A DNA stretch of 64,000 nucleotides from Acinetobacter chinensis (GTDB taxonomy: Bacteria; Pseudomonadota; Gammaproteobacteria; Pseudomonadales; Moraxellaceae). Location of the stretch: NCBI RefSeq assembly GCF_002165375.2, contig NZ_CP032134.1:3162001-3226000 (forward strand), given 5' to 3'. Below, one piece after another: positions 44,141-53,482 of this stretch. The notes beneath the pieces are model-generated. The model searched no databases. It was not told the DNA's origin and saw only the letters and a program-made list of their open reading frames with translations. Every line of letters starts with the position of its first letter. Position 1 is the stretch's first letter. Made by a program: the position numbers and the translations under genes.

Positions 44141-45496
44141 GTGTCAAATACGACTGCCACAACGTCCCGCTTTGAATTAAAGCAACTGTTTCATCTCATG
44201 CTGCCCATACTGGTCACTCAGTTCGCCTATGCAGGTTTTGGACTGATTGATACGATTATGGCAGGTCATATGTCTGCTGAAGACCTTGCTGCCATTGCAG
44301 TGGGTGTTGGACTGTGGATTCCCATCATGCTGCTGTTCAGCGGAATCATGATTGCGACAACACCACTGGTTGCAGAAGCCAATGGGGCACGTACACCTGA
44401 AAAAATCCCCTCCATTGTACGCCAGTCACTTTGGGTGGCTCTGGTGCTGGGAATTATTGCCATGCTGATTTTACAGGCAATGCCATTACTGCTTCCGCTG
44501 TTTGGTGTACCCGACTCCCTGTTGCCTAAAGCCAGTCTGTTTTTACATGCAATCGGTTTTGGTATGCCCGCTGTCACTATGTATGCGGCTCTGCGGAATT
44601 ATTCAGAAGCCTTAGGTTATCCACGTCCTGTGACTTTGCTCAGTCTGGTTGCCCTGGTCGTACTGATTCCACTGAATTTTATTTTTATGTATGGCATCGG
44701 TCCAGTTCCTCATTTAGGCAGTGCTGGCTGTGGTTTTGCAACTGCAATTTTACAGTGGTTGATGTTTATTGTTTTAGCCGTATATGTATTTAGGGCGAAA
44801 CGCTATCAGCGCACCCAGCCTCTGACTCATTTTGAGAAAATCAATCCGGTTCTGATCAAACGGATTCTTAAACTGGGTCTTCCGATCGGTCTTGCCATCT
44901 TCTTTGAAGTCAGTATTTTCAGTACCGGTGCGATTGTGCTGAGTACGCTGGGTGAAGTCACCATTGCTGCGCATCAGATTGCCATTTCTGTAACTTCACA
45001 GCTGTTTATGATTCCAATGTCACTTGCGTTGGCACTGACCATTCGGGTCGGGACGTATTATGGTGAAAAGAACAGGGAAGCAATGCGTAAAGTCCAGCAG
45101 GTCGGGCTCCTGACCGCAACTGTTTTTGCTTTTATCACCATGTTGCTGATGTGGCTGTTGCGCCATCAGATCGTAGCGATTTACACAACTGACTATGCTG
45201 TGACACAGATTGCAGTGTACCTGGTGCTGTTTGCCATCGGCTACCAGCTCATGGATGCCTGGCAGGTCAGTGCCGCTGGCTGTCTGCGTGGTATGCAGGA
45301 CACTAAAGGTCCAATGTGGATCACCATGCTTGCCTACTGGGTAATTGCATTCCCTGTTGGGATTTACCTGGCACGTCATACGGAAATGGGGGCATCAGGT
45401 GTCTGGACAGGACTGATTGTAGGTCTGAGCATTGCCTGTGTCTTATTGATTATCCGTTTGATCATGATGAATAAACGGGTCAGCCTGCCTGGCTGA
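44141..45496 (+). CDS. abeM: MATE family multidrug efflux transporter AbeM
   Basis: This 451-aa protein has twelve membrane segments and closely resembles Acinetobacter AbeM as I remember it (for example QAGFGLIDTIMAGH-like ALIDTIMAG and SAGCLRGMQDT). AbeM is a proton-driven MATE pump that exports fluoroquinolones, aminoglycosides and dyes. Translation starts at GTG 44141. A long hairpin follows. The pump assignment is firm; the exact substrate range in this species is inferred. Confidence 0.9.
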   Translation: MSNTTATTSRFELKQLFHLMLPILVTQFAYAGFGLIDTIMAGHMSAEDLAAIAVGVGLWIPIMLLFSGIMIATTPLVAEANGARTPEKIPSIVRQSLWVALVLGIIAMLILQAMPLLLPLFGVPDSLLPKASLFLHAIGFGMPAVTMYAALRNYSEALGYPRPVTLLSLVALVVLIPLNFIFMYGIGPVPHLGSAGCGFATAILQWLMFIVLAVYVFRAKRYQRTQPLTHFEKINPVLIKRILKLGLPIGLAIFFEVSIFSTGAIVLSTLGEVTIAAHQIAISVTSQLFMIPMSLALALTIRVGTYYGEKNREAMRKVQQVGLLTATVFAFITMLLMWLLRHQIVAIYTTDYAVTQIAVYLVLFAIGYQLMDAWQVSAAGCLRGMQDTKGPMWITMLAYWVIAFPVGIYLARHTEMGASGVWTGLIVGLSIACVLLIIRLIMMNKRVSLPG

Positions 45497-45506
45497 AATC
45501 GGTAAA

Positions 45507-45555
45507 GCATGTGTCATGTCCGCTAGATAAAGACATGACACATGCGCTGTTTTTA
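45507..45555 (+). terminator. long hairpin terminator after abeM
   Basis: A perfect 14-bp stem (45507-45520 with 45532-45545, 11-base loop) is followed by GCTG and a T-rich run. It begins 11 bp past the abeM stop and faces the convergent DUF1737 gene. Confidence 0.75.
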
Positions 45556-45768
45556 TTTCTGTAATTTTACCAGAGCATCTTTCAGTCCCTGAGGCACTTC
45601 CGTTTCCACCGCATCATTTTTAATAATCACCTGCCCGACAATGACATCTGTACCATTAAACGTCATGGTGGGCGCACCATATAACTCATAGCCTTCATTC
45701 AGGGCTTTGGTCACCCTGGCACAGAAACTGACATCATCTTTTCCTGTTAAATAACGATAAATCTTCAC
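45553..45768 (-). CDS. DUF1737 family protein
   Basis: This 71-aa protein matches the DUF1737 pattern: YRYLTGKDDVSFCARVTKALNEG followed by GYELYGAPTMTF (given in two parts). It is soluble and of unknown function. It is convergent with abeM and lies some 160 bp from the ABC1-kinase start on the other strand. Confidence 0.8.
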   Translation of the reverse strand: MKIYRYLTGKDDVSFCARVTKALNEGYELYGAPTMTFNGTDVIVGQVIIKNDAVETEVPQGLKDALVKLQK

Positions 45769-45986
45769 GTATAACCCATCATTTAAACTGCTTCATCTCT
45801 GTTTATTTTAACGGAATTTATATTGTCCGTTCCTGCCCGACTGTCTGACCAGATAATTTTTCGACACATGCTCTACAGATAAGAGTCATTAAGAAACAAT
45901 CTTTTAACAATTTAAAGTAGGCAGTTGAAGCATTGTCGCCTATGATCAAAACAGCCAGTATTCCAACAAGGCACGGGGATCCACAC

Positions 45987-47285
45987 ATGTCTAAAAGTGC
46001 AAGTACACCAGGTAAACGCTTTATGAAGCTTGCCAGTATGACAGCAAGCATTGCGACCAAAACAGTTTCAAACTCCATCCGCAACTTTAATGCCGATGAA
46101 GATCAGAAAAATGAAGCCCGAAGTAAACTGTTTCAGAACATTGGTGTACAGATTGCCGACACGCTGGGGGAAATGAAAGGCGCAGTCATGAAAGTCGGTC
46201 AGATTGCATCTCAGTACAAAGATATTTTCCCGCCTGAAGTGGCAAAAGCGATTGCTAAACTACAGCGTCAGGCACCCGCGATGCCCTTTGCTGAAATTAA
46301 GCAACAGGTGGAAAAAGAACTGGGACAGCCTCTGAATAAATCCTTTGCGCATTTTGATGAACAGCCTTTTGCAGCAGCATCTATTGGACAGGTGCATAAA
46401 GCCACCCTGCATAATGGCACGCCTGTCGTGGTCAAAGTTCAGTATCCAGGTGTGGATGAAGCCTGTGAAAGTGATTTAAAACAGGTTCGACTGGCTTTGC
46501 GTTTAATGGGCGTGATTAAAGTTGATAAAAAACTTCAGGATCGCCTGTTTCATGAAATCCAGGAAAGCCTGCATGAAGAACTGAATTATGAAATTGAAGC
46601 GCAGAACCTGGAAGTATTCCGCACCTTTCACCAGGCACTGGACAGCAAAATCATTATTCCCAAAGTCTACAAAGAACATTCTTCACGGCGTGTACTGACC
46701 TTAAGCCTGGAAAAAGGTGAAAGTATTGAGACAGCGAGCAGCTGGGATTTAACAGTCCGTAATGAGATCGGTCGTCGTCTGATTCAGGCACTGGGTCAGC
46801 AGATGTTTTTCCTTAAACGTTTTCACTGCGACCCGCATCCAGGTAACTTTGCTTTCCGTGAAGATGGCAGTGTCGTCATTTATGATTTTGGTGGGGTAAA
46901 AACCTTATCCAGTGACATTATCGGGCATTTTAAGACACTGGTAAATGCAGGCAGACAGCAGGATATCAGCACCATTGAAAACCAGCTGACTGAGCTGGAT
47001 GCACTTGCTGAAAAAGGCAAATTTCCAAAAGAACTGTACAACGCCTGGCTGGAAGTCTTACTGCGTCCATTGACGACTCATTATGATTTTGCAGAAAACT
47101 CGGCACATCACGACGGCATGAAACTGGTGAAAAAATCCCTCAAATACTGGGATGTCTTTAAGCCCTCACCAGACACCCTGATGGTGAACCGAACAATTTC
47201 AGGTCAGTACTGGAATCTGATTCATCTGAAAGTGCATGACAACCTGAATGATGTTTTTGAAGAACTGGTGCCTGTGCAGCACTGA
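45987..47285 (+). CDS. ABC1/AarF (UbiB-like) atypical kinase
   Basis: From ATG 45987 (GGGGA about eight bases upstream) the product is 432 aa. The ABC1 signature KVGQIASQYKDIFPPEV (KxGQ motif), the Ala-rich nucleotide loop AAASIGQVHKA, catalytic DPHPGNFAF and metal-binding IYDFGG are all present. Family members support ubiquinone synthesis or quinone export by an unusual ATPase/kinase activity. It lacks the C-terminal membrane helices of canonical UbiB (about 540 aa), so it is an ABC1 paralogue rather than clearly ubiB. The frame is open upstream to 45933. Confidence 0.88.
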   Translation: MSKSASTPGKRFMKLASMTASIATKTVSNSIRNFNADEDQKNEARSKLFQNIGVQIADTLGEMKGAVMKVGQIASQYKDIFPPEVAKAIAKLQRQAPAMPFAEIKQQVEKELGQPLNKSFAHFDEQPFAAASIGQVHKATLHNGTPVVVKVQYPGVDEACESDLKQVRLALRLMGVIKVDKKLQDRLFHEIQESLHEELNYEIEAQNLEVFRTFHQALDSKIIIPKVYKEHSSRRVLTLSLEKGESIETASSWDLTVRNEIGRRLIQALGQQMFFLKRFHCDPHPGNFAFREDGSVVIYDFGGVKTLSSDIIGHFKTLVNAGRQQDISTIENQLTELDALAEKGKFPKELYNAWLEVLLRPLTTHYDFAENSAHHDGMKLVKKSLKYWDVFKPSPDTLMVNRTISGQYWNLIHLKVHDNLNDVFEELVPVQH

Positions 47286-47297
47286 ATTTCAAACGGA

Positions 47298-47339
47298 ACA
47301 GGACAGCATCATGACATCACTGTATGCTGCCCTGTTTTG
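47298..47339 (+). terminator. terminator of the ABC1-kinase gene
   Basis: ACAGGACAGCAT pairs with ATGCTGCCCTGT (one mismatch, 14-base loop), followed by TTTT, 13 bp past the stop. The rest of the 329-bp gap up to 47614 shows no gene. Confidence 0.65.
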
Positions 47340-47614
47340 AGCCAGATGCTCAACCTCACCAAACACTCTGATCTGATCATTTTCATGCATACAGATTTAT
47401 TCATCGGTTCAGCAGAGAACATTCGATCTGCTTAGTCAGTTTGTAAGAAATACATCTCTTGTGTGAAAAATATAATTGAATTTATTATAAAAATTACTCT
47501 GGCACTACAAACCCTTCAGCTTCCGTTAAGAATGTAAACCTACAATGAACTTCATGATCTCCTCCAGAGACATTTTGAAGTCAGCGTATTCTCCTCTTAC
47601 CCTGGCTTCTTTTT

Positions 47615-47995
47615 TTATCTGTTCGCCAGCAAAATCTGAAAAATATAAAAACCGGCAATCAGGCACACCAATCCCACAACCAGACTGGAAAATGCATAGA
47701 GCATAGCAACGGAAAACTGCCCCTGACGGATCAGCTGAAAAGTTTCCAGTCCAAAACTTGAAAATGTGGTAAAGCCACCCAGTATTCCTACCATAATAAA
47801 CAGCCGTGTTTCATTCTGAAGTACGGGAAAACGCTGACTGAAAGCAAAAAATACACCTGCCAGAAAACAGCCCAGCAGATTGACCGACCAGGTTGTCCAT
47901 GGAAATAAACTCTGCGGTCTGACCAGCCACAGTCCTGCCCCATAACGCAGACTTGCACCAATCGCCCCACCTGCTGCAACAAGTAACCAGTTCAT
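47615..47995 (-). CDS. crcB: fluoride channel CrcB/Fluc
   Basis: This 126-aa four-helix membrane protein has the Fluc signature GGFTTFSSFGLET and the N-terminal GGAIGASLRYG. Fluc dimers export fluoride as channels. The usual upstream fluoride riboswitch was looked for in 47996-48136 and not found. Confidence 0.93.
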   Translation of the reverse strand: MNWLLVAAGGAIGASLRYGAGLWLVRPQSLFPWTTWSVNLLGCFLAGVFFAFSQRFPVLQNETRLFIMVGILGGFTTFSSFGLETFQLIRQGQFSVAMLYAFSSLVVGLVCLIAGFYIFQILLANR

Positions 47996-48136
47996 TCAAC
48001 CTCCGGCTTTGTGTATAACTGTCATTTTATCCACAGCACTATAGCTGAAATCTGACTGTGCTTAAAATTTATGATGAATGACAATAAAAATTACGATAGT
48101 CTTTCTGCTTAAAACAGATACCGAATTGAGGAAATT

Positions 48137-48469
48137 ATGGCTCAGGATTTACTTGCGCAGTTACAGACAGGCGAAGCAAAATTTGCAGATGTGATCAGCT
48201 ATATAGAAGCCCGTTACACCCATACTCCTGCTGCTTTTCAAAATGGTGCTCAGCATAATGCTGCCACTGAAAATCAGGGCAGTGCCAAAGTCTTTGCTTT
48301 TGCAAAGCTGAACAATCTGAACCCTGAGCAGACCTTAAGTCTGTTTGCAGAACATTATGCATCTGTGCAGGCAAGCCCTGAAGCCACAGACCATCAGAAC
48401 ATCCGTCAGTTTATCCAGAATGGCTGGGATGGTATTGAGTTTGAAAGCCCTGCTCTGACTGCAAAATAA
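48137..48469 (+). CDS. HopJ family protein
   Basis: The 110-aa protein follows the HopJ pattern: ISYIEARYTHTPAAFQNG, then GSAKVFAFAKLNNL, and a C-terminal FIQNGWDGIEF. The family is named after a Pseudomonas type III effector but is widespread in non-pathogens, where its role is unknown. There is no secretion system in this window. A GAGGAAATT stretch precedes the ATG. Confidence 0.85.
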   Translation: MAQDLLAQLQTGEAKFADVISYIEARYTHTPAAFQNGAQHNAATENQGSAKVFAFAKLNNLNPEQTLSLFAEHYASVQASPEATDHQNIRQFIQNGWDGIEFESPALTAK

Positions 48470-48509
48470 AGAGCTGATTTTCCTGACTATAGCTTTTAAG
48501 CTATAGTTT

Positions 48510-48908
48510 TCAGGAGATACGCACCCTACATGTCCATTCATCCACAGGTTTTCCTTCCCATGCCCGGACATGTTTTACATCAATCAGTTCTTCACCCGGC
48601 TTTTTCGCAGTAAAACGGAATACCCGTTCTCCCCCACTGCCCACCACGTTTTTCTGATTACTTTTCCCCTGCTGATAAGTTTCCTGAATCTCAAACAGCT
48701 GATGCTCAGAATTTACTTTCCAGCCATATCCTGTAGATGGGTTTTCAGCAAGGGTCAGTTCGATCACCTGACCGACATCCATTTCCATTAAGGATGGGCA
48801 TTTCTTTTTCAGTGTATAGACATGCGTCTGTCCATCTACAGTTGGGCTCATACTCCCACACCCTGCAAGCAGGATTGCACCTGTCATCAGAACCAGTAAC
48901 TTTTTCAT
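48510..48908 (-). CDS. I42 (chagasin-like) protease inhibitor lipoprotein
   Basis: The 132-aa protein starts with a lipoprotein signal, MKKLLVLMTGAILLAGCGS (lipobox LAGC). The chagasin family motifs are NPSTGYGWKV (inhibitory loop), GERVFRFTAKKPG and the C-terminal RAWEG. I42 inhibitors block papain-like cysteine proteases. Lipidation would keep it in the cell envelope. It lies 27 bp after the secreted-protein gene at 48936-49487 on the same strand and could be co-transcribed. Confidence 0.85.
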   Translation of the reverse strand: MKKLLVLMTGAILLAGCGSMSPTVDGQTHVYTLKKKCPSLMEMDVGQVIELTLAENPSTGYGWKVNSEHQLFEIQETYQQGKSNQKNVVGSGGERVFRFTAKKPGEELIDVKHVRAWEGKPVDEWTCRVRIS

Positions 48909-48935
48909 TCAATCGGACTCATTTACAACAGGCTT

Positions 48936-49487
48936 CTAGCCTTTTACTTTTTCAATCCATTGAATTGAATTTACACGAAATAATTCACATGCACCATCAC
49001 CGGTGTCATCAGGTGTCAGCGAAGACGTCCACACCAGATCTTTGTCCTTGATCTCCACCAGCTCACCTTTCAGCCGGACCAGATCGCCACGTTTTACATT
49101 TTTAATCTGAGCTGCAACTGCAGGACTGGCAGGAATAATATGCATATTGGACACCATTTGCATTGCCTGACTGGCAGGAACAGGGAGACGGTCCATTTTC
49201 CAGTTCAGATAACGGTCATACTGATTTACGCTGATGTGACGGGCAATTTCAGGTTCAGCAAACAGTCCCCAGCTCACTGCATAATCAATCGGTGAGAACT
49301 TTGCCTGTTCATCTTCGGTATAGACTTTTGAGCCTAAAATACGAAAATCACCTTTAAATAGCTGCAGTACCGAAATAGACTGATCCTTCATGACAGGCGC
49401 TAACCCTTTAGCAATATTATCGGCTGCAGCATGACTCTGTATTGCGAGCATGGCCAGCACACTGCTGATAATGAGTTTAAATTTCAT
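48936..49487 (-). CDS. secreted protein, unknown function (paralogue of 50273-50854)
   Basis: From ATG 49487 the product is 183 aa with a signal peptide (MKFKLIISSVLAMLA to HAAA). The mature part shares a recognisable pattern with the product of 50273-50854: DFRILGSKVY, FSPIDYAVSWG, and a terminal block with VAAQIKNVKRGDLVRLKG. The RGDLVRLKG stretch looks like the end of a small beta-barrel. No family is known to me. The frame is open upstream to 49547, but the signal peptide sets the start. Confidence 0.75.
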   Translation of the reverse strand: MKFKLIISSVLAMLAIQSHAAADNIAKGLAPVMKDQSISVLQLFKGDFRILGSKVYTEDEQAKFSPIDYAVSWGLFAEPEIARHISVNQYDRYLNWKMDRLPVPASQAMQMVSNMHIIPASPAVAAQIKNVKRGDLVRLKGELVEIKDKDLVWTSSLTPDDTGDGACELFRVNSIQWIEKVKG

Positions 49488-49647
49488 CTGTTTCACCTGT
49501 ACATTCCCCAAACTGAACAGGCATGATAAAACATCTGTCTTAAGCAATTTTTAATTTACAGTAACAATATGAATGAATTCCGTCATATTTTTGTCGTCAT
49601 TCTCTGTTTATTTCTGTCCACCATAAAACTATCAATAAGAGAAACAC

Positions 49648-50286
49648 ATGCTTTATAAATTTTATCAGCAGCATATTTTTCCTCATCTGCTTAATCAGGT
49701 GATGCAGACTCCAGCTCTGATGGATCTACGCCGTGAGCTGTTACTTCTTGTGCAGGGTGAAGCGCTTGAGATTGGTTTTGGGACTGGGCTGAATCTACCG
49801 TTTTACCAGAATGTCGATTTAATTTATGCGCTGGAGCCAAGCACTGAAATTTATCAACTCGCGCTGGATCGTGTACACCATAATCCCTTTCAGGTGCGTC
49901 ATATTCAGGCAGGTGCAGAAAAGTTGCCTTTTGCGGACAACAGCCTGGATCATATTGTCAGTACATGGACCATGTGCAGTATTGCTGACCTGGATCAGGC
50001 ATTAAAAGAGATCTTCCGTGTTTTAAAACCTTCAGGTACTGTGCATCTGGTTGAGCATGTCCTGCACAATGAAAACCGCAGAATCCGACAGTTACAGCAT
50101 CTGCTGACACCAGTACAGAAACGCCTGGCGGATGGCTGCCATCTGAACCGTAATATTGAACAGCAGATGCTTGAACATGGATTTGTCTTTACGGAAAAGC
50201 AGTACATTGCTGCCAAAGGCATCCCTGCCCCAGGTCAACTGATGTTCCTTGCCAGAGCCACTAAATCTGCTGTTAACCTAGTATGA
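49648..50286 (+). CDS. class I SAM-dependent methyltransferase
   Basis: The 212-aa protein has the SAM-binding motif I LEIGFGTGLNLPFY, motif II YALEPSTE, AEKLPFADNSLDHIVSTW and motif post-II. It resembles the UbiE/phosphatidylethanolamine N-methyltransferase-like group (methyltransferase domain 11). The substrate is unknown. It lies between the two paralogous secreted-protein genes, on the opposite strand, and its end overlaps the downstream gene end by 14 bp. Confidence 0.88.
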   Translation: MLYKFYQQHIFPHLLNQVMQTPALMDLRRELLLLVQGEALEIGFGTGLNLPFYQNVDLIYALEPSTEIYQLALDRVHHNPFQVRHIQAGAEKLPFADNSLDHIVSTWTMCSIADLDQALKEIFRVLKPSGTVHLVEHVLHNENRRIRQLQHLLTPVQKRLADGCHLNRNIEQQMLEHGFVFTEKQYIAAKGIPAPGQLMFLARATKSAVNLV

Positions 50287-50854
50287 CCAGGGACTCTATC
50301 AACACCTTCTGACACTGAGGGTTTCTGTGCAAGGGCTGATAATAACCATGACGGTTCTTCACAGACTCAACACCGACCCTATAGCCTGCCAGACGGATAA
50401 TCTGCCCTTTTTTCAGCTTCCGCAGTGTTTTAGCAACAAAGGCATTATCTGCGATCACATTGATATTAAAGGTGTGTTCTTTCAGCTCAGGACTGACACT
50501 GTTCAGATAACTCATATCTGCATAAATACAGCGATTTTTCTGGCTGTAGTCCAGTCCTTTCAGATAGGTCGACTGCGCATAAGGTGCTTTTAACAGCAAC
50601 AGATCCACAGTGCTGATATCACTGAATTCATGATGATTACTGGTACTGGTGGATCTGAGATGTCGTGAACTGTGTCGGACTCCATATATTTTTTTCGCAG
50701 CCACAATGTAGTCACCCGAAAAATCATCTCTTTTTTCAATCACCACACTCTGCTGCAAAGCAGGTGTTTTCATATCAGGAATGGTTCTGAAATACTTTGA
50801 CCAGATCCACAAAGGCGCAATCACACACAGAATACAGACAGCCAGCTGTTTCAT
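50273..50854 (-). CDS. membrane-anchored or secreted protein, unknown function (paralogue of 48936-49487)
   Basis: This 193-aa protein has an N-terminal hydrophobic segment (AVCILCVIAPLWIWS) that is either an anchor or a signal. Segments DYIVAAKKIYGV, ISTVDLLLL and VAKTLRKLKKGQIIRLAG align by eye with the paralogue at 48936-49487, as does a C-terminal cysteine followed by a V-x-x-S-L block. Function is unknown. It overlaps the methyltransferase gene by 14 bp tail to tail. Confidence 0.75.
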   Translation of the reverse strand: MKQLAVCILCVIAPLWIWSKYFRTIPDMKTPALQQSVVIEKRDDFSGDYIVAAKKIYGVRHSSRHLRSTSTSNHHEFSDISTVDLLLLKAPYAQSTYLKGLDYSQKNRCIYADMSYLNSVSPELKEHTFNINVIADNAFVAKTLRKLKKGQIIRLAGYRVGVESVKNRHGYYQPLHRNPQCQKVLIESLVILG

Positions 50855-50898
50855 ATTTTCAGAAAATTTCTATAAAATGATAAAAATCATGACATTAT

Positions 50899-51366
50899 TC
50901 AGTCATTAAAATCAATACGTATGGTTTCAAAACGTACCCGTCCCTCACGTATTGCCTCAGCAATTGCCTGCTGCCCCCGGGTCAGTCTCGCTCCACCACT
51001 TTTAATATCAATCAGAACCACTTCTATATCTTCCGCTGAACCATCGCCATCCCTGAAATCTGTATAACCATCGAACACGACATAGTCGACCGGATCACCC
51101 AGAAAGCGTGCATCGCTCGGTAAATACTGAAATTCAGGCAGTACAGGTGCAAACTGCTCTGCCATTTTTCCTTTTAAAACCGCACGGCTGGTATTTACAC
51201 TGCGTTTCTGAGCCTGAGCCATTGCCTGCTGGTGCTCCAGTTCAAGCTCGGCAATATACTGTTCATATTCAGCACGGATACGACCATTGCGGGTATTGCT
51301 CAGAATAATGGTGGTCAGTACAATTCCTATAGCTGCACCGATCAGCATTGCCATCCACACCGACAT
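50899..51366 (-). CDS. membrane-anchored Holliday-junction-resolvase-like endonuclease protein
   Basis: The 155-aa protein has one N-terminal membrane helix (MLIGAAIGIVLTTIILS), a coiled-coil-like helix (residues about 25-60), then a PD-(D/E)XK-type nuclease region: GDPVDYVVFDGY supplies the aspartate and VVLIDIKSGG the D-x-K pair. It matches the Holliday junction resolvase-like family (PF10107), whose activity is not well tested. The membrane anchor makes a chromosomal recombination role unexpected. It is divergent from the ParA-like gene. Confidence 0.8.
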   Translation of the reverse strand: MSVWMAMLIGAAIGIVLTTIILSNTRNGRIRAEYEQYIAELELEHQQAMAQAQKRSVNTSRAVLKGKMAEQFAPVLPEFQYLPSDARFLGDPVDYVVFDGYTDFRDGDGSAEDIEVVLIDIKSGGARLTRGQQAIAEAIREGRVRFETIRIDFND

Positions 51367-51490
51367 CAGAAACTCCCTGTGGTCAGTTCCTGAAAACTGT
51401 GATTAAAATTTAAGACTTTTGTCATGTGTCATAACCGTGTCACAAAAGAGTGATATGCTAGGGTGGTATATAATAAAACCTTACGGTGTC

Positions 51491-52135
51491 ATGAGAACTA
51501 TATTAATTGCCAATCAGAAAGGCGGTTGTGGCAAAACCATTACAGCGATCAGTTTAGCATCTGCTTTAGCACAAAAGGGATATAAGGTTGCACTTGCAGA
51601 TGCAGACAATCAGAAATCTTCTCTGCAATGGTTGAAGCAACGTCCTGAAGAAGTGGCTCAGATACAGAGTCTGGACTGGCGTCATGAAAAATCCATCGGT
51701 GAAGTGCCTAAAAATATTGATTATCTCATTATTGATGCGCCAGGCGCACTCTCCGGCGAACATGCAGAGCAGCTGGTCAGCGAAGCACATGCCATTATCA
51801 CACCGTTACAGCCCTCTTTTTTCGATATAGACAGTACCCGCCGTTTCCTGAAACATTTACAGGATATCAAACGTATCCGCAAAGGAAAGGTGCAGATTCT
51901 GTTACTGGCAAACCGTGTTAAACCCAACAGCTCAAGTTCAAAAGATATTCAGGATTTTTTCAGTAAAATTGAACAGCAGCCTGTTGCCTGGATTTCTGAA
52001 CGCTCTGCCTACGGTCAGCTGGCCATGCAGGGTCTGAGCATTTTTGACAAAACACAGAAGAATTTTTTAAGCATCCAGAGCCAGTGGCAACCGGTGCTGA
52101 ATGCCATCGTGGATGATCCTGGTGAATGGTTCTGA
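51491..52135 (+). CDS. ParA family ATPase (orphan)
   Basis: From ATG 51491 the product is 214 aa, opening with the deviant Walker A NQKGGCGKT and continuing with ADADNQKSSLQW and LIIDAPGA. It is a small soluble ParA/MinD-type ATPase that uses membranes or DNA as a track to position cargo. No parB or parS-like partner follows it; the downstream gene encodes an AI-2E family protein. The frame is open upstream to 51419, but the Walker A motif sets the start. Confidence 0.88.
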   Translation: MRTILIANQKGGCGKTITAISLASALAQKGYKVALADADNQKSSLQWLKQRPEEVAQIQSLDWRHEKSIGEVPKNIDYLIIDAPGALSGEHAEQLVSEAHAIITPLQPSFFDIDSTRRFLKHLQDIKRIRKGKVQILLLANRVKPNSSSSKDIQDFFSKIEQQPVAWISERSAYGQLAMQGLSIFDKTQKNFLSIQSQWQPVLNAIVDDPGEWF

Positions 52136-52244
52136 AGCATTCTTTATCAGAAATCAGGAACATAATCTTTACAATACTTACTGGGTGCTCATTCTCGGAC
52201 GCCTTATTTTCAGTTAAGATGGCTGAGATTTAAAAAATTAGACA

Positions 52245-53381
52245 GTGAATACCGTGGTGCAACAGTACGCGTCGACTTTACAGAAACTCCTCCTGTTCGG
52301 ATTGCTTTTTTTCCTTCTGTTCCTGGGCTTTCATGTGCTCAAGTATTTCATTGTCCCTGTTTTATGGGCAGCAATTATTGCGTACATGACCTGGCCGCTG
52401 TACCGCTCCATTCAGCGTTTATGTAAAAATAAAGCGACGCTGAGTGCAACCCTGATGATCAGCCTGATCGTGCTGGTGATCGGTATTCCCCTGACCATGG
52501 CTATTTTCATGCTCCAGCATGAAGGTCGCAATCTGTATTATGAACTGCAGAAACAGGTTTTTTCAGGTCATCTTTCTGTTCCTGACTTTATCCGCAATTT
52601 ACCGATTATTGGTAAGGAAGTCAGTCGTACCTTACGTGAAATCAACCACGATCCAAATAGTATCATTCAGTCTGTGTCGCTGTGGATTCAGAGCCACCTG
52701 AATTACGGAAAAGTCCTGTTTAACGAAGTCACTAAAAACATTGTCAAACTGTGTTTTGCAGTCATGTCCCTGTTTTTCTTTTACCGTGATGGACAGACCA
52801 TTTTGAATCAGGTCAGCAAAGCACTTGAAATGGTGGTTGGTCCACGCGTACATCACTATCTTTCCACCATTTCAGACACCACACGTGCTGTGGTCTATGG
52901 TGTAGGACTGACAGCGGTGGCTCAGGCTTTCCTGGCCGGAATCAGCTATTTTGTTGCCGGTGTACCTAACCCAATGGTACTGACCATTGTCACCTTCCTT
53001 TTTGCACTGATTCCTTTCGGTCCCCCAGTTGCCTATACCGCTGTGTCACTGTGGCTGTTTTCACAGGGACAGACCATCGAAGCCATTGGCGTAATGATCT
53101 GGGGTGTCTGTATTGTCAGTACCGCAGACAATGTTATCCGCCCTCTGGTCATTTCAGGCGCAACCAAAATTCCGTTCCTGCTGATCATGTTCGGTGTACT
53201 GGGAGGACTTGCAAGTTTTGGTCTGGTGGGACTGTTTATTGGTCCGGTCATTCTGGCAGTTCTGCTCGCTATCTGGCGTGAATGGTTGCATGAAACCAAT
53301 GAGCAGGAAGCACTGTTAATGCCTAAAGCCACACTGGTTTATGACATCACAGACGAGACTGATCAGAACAGTTCATCCTGA
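52245..53381 (+). CDS. AI-2E family transporter (PerM/YdiK-like)
   Basis: This 378-aa protein has about eight membrane helices and the family segments VLWAAIIAYMTWPLY, FFFYRDGQTI, PFGPPVAYTAVSLWLF and PLVISGATKIPFLLIMFGVLGG. The family includes TqsA and PerM; most members have unknown substrates, so AI-2 export should not be assumed. The GTG at 52245 is the likely start; two further in-frame GTG codons follow within 12 bp. Its 5' neighbour encodes the ParA-like ATPase on the same strand. Confidence 0.9.
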   Translation: MNTVVQQYASTLQKLLLFGLLFFLLFLGFHVLKYFIVPVLWAAIIAYMTWPLYRSIQRLCKNKATLSATLMISLIVLVIGIPLTMAIFMLQHEGRNLYYELQKQVFSGHLSVPDFIRNLPIIGKEVSRTLREINHDPNSIIQSVSLWIQSHLNYGKVLFNEVTKNIVKLCFAVMSLFFFYRDGQTILNQVSKALEMVVGPRVHHYLSTISDTTRAVVYGVGLTAVAQAFLAGISYFVAGVPNPMVLTIVTFLFALIPFGPPVAYTAVSLWLFSQGQTIEAIGVMIWGVCIVSTADNVIRPLVISGATKIPFLLIMFGVLGGLASFGLVGLFIGPVILAVLLAIWREWLHETNEQEALLMPKATLVYDITDETDQNSSS

Positions 53382-53482
53382 TCAGGTTAAAAAAGTCATA
53401 CACAGCTCTGCCAGATAGAGCTTGTACTGATCGCATACCTTTGTTTGAATGAAAATATTCTTCATAAAACAGGAAATAAGTG

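Noticed and set aside
47996..48136. Fluoride riboswitch expected before crcB
   Set aside because: The region upstream of crcB lacks the conserved crcB motif as I know it.
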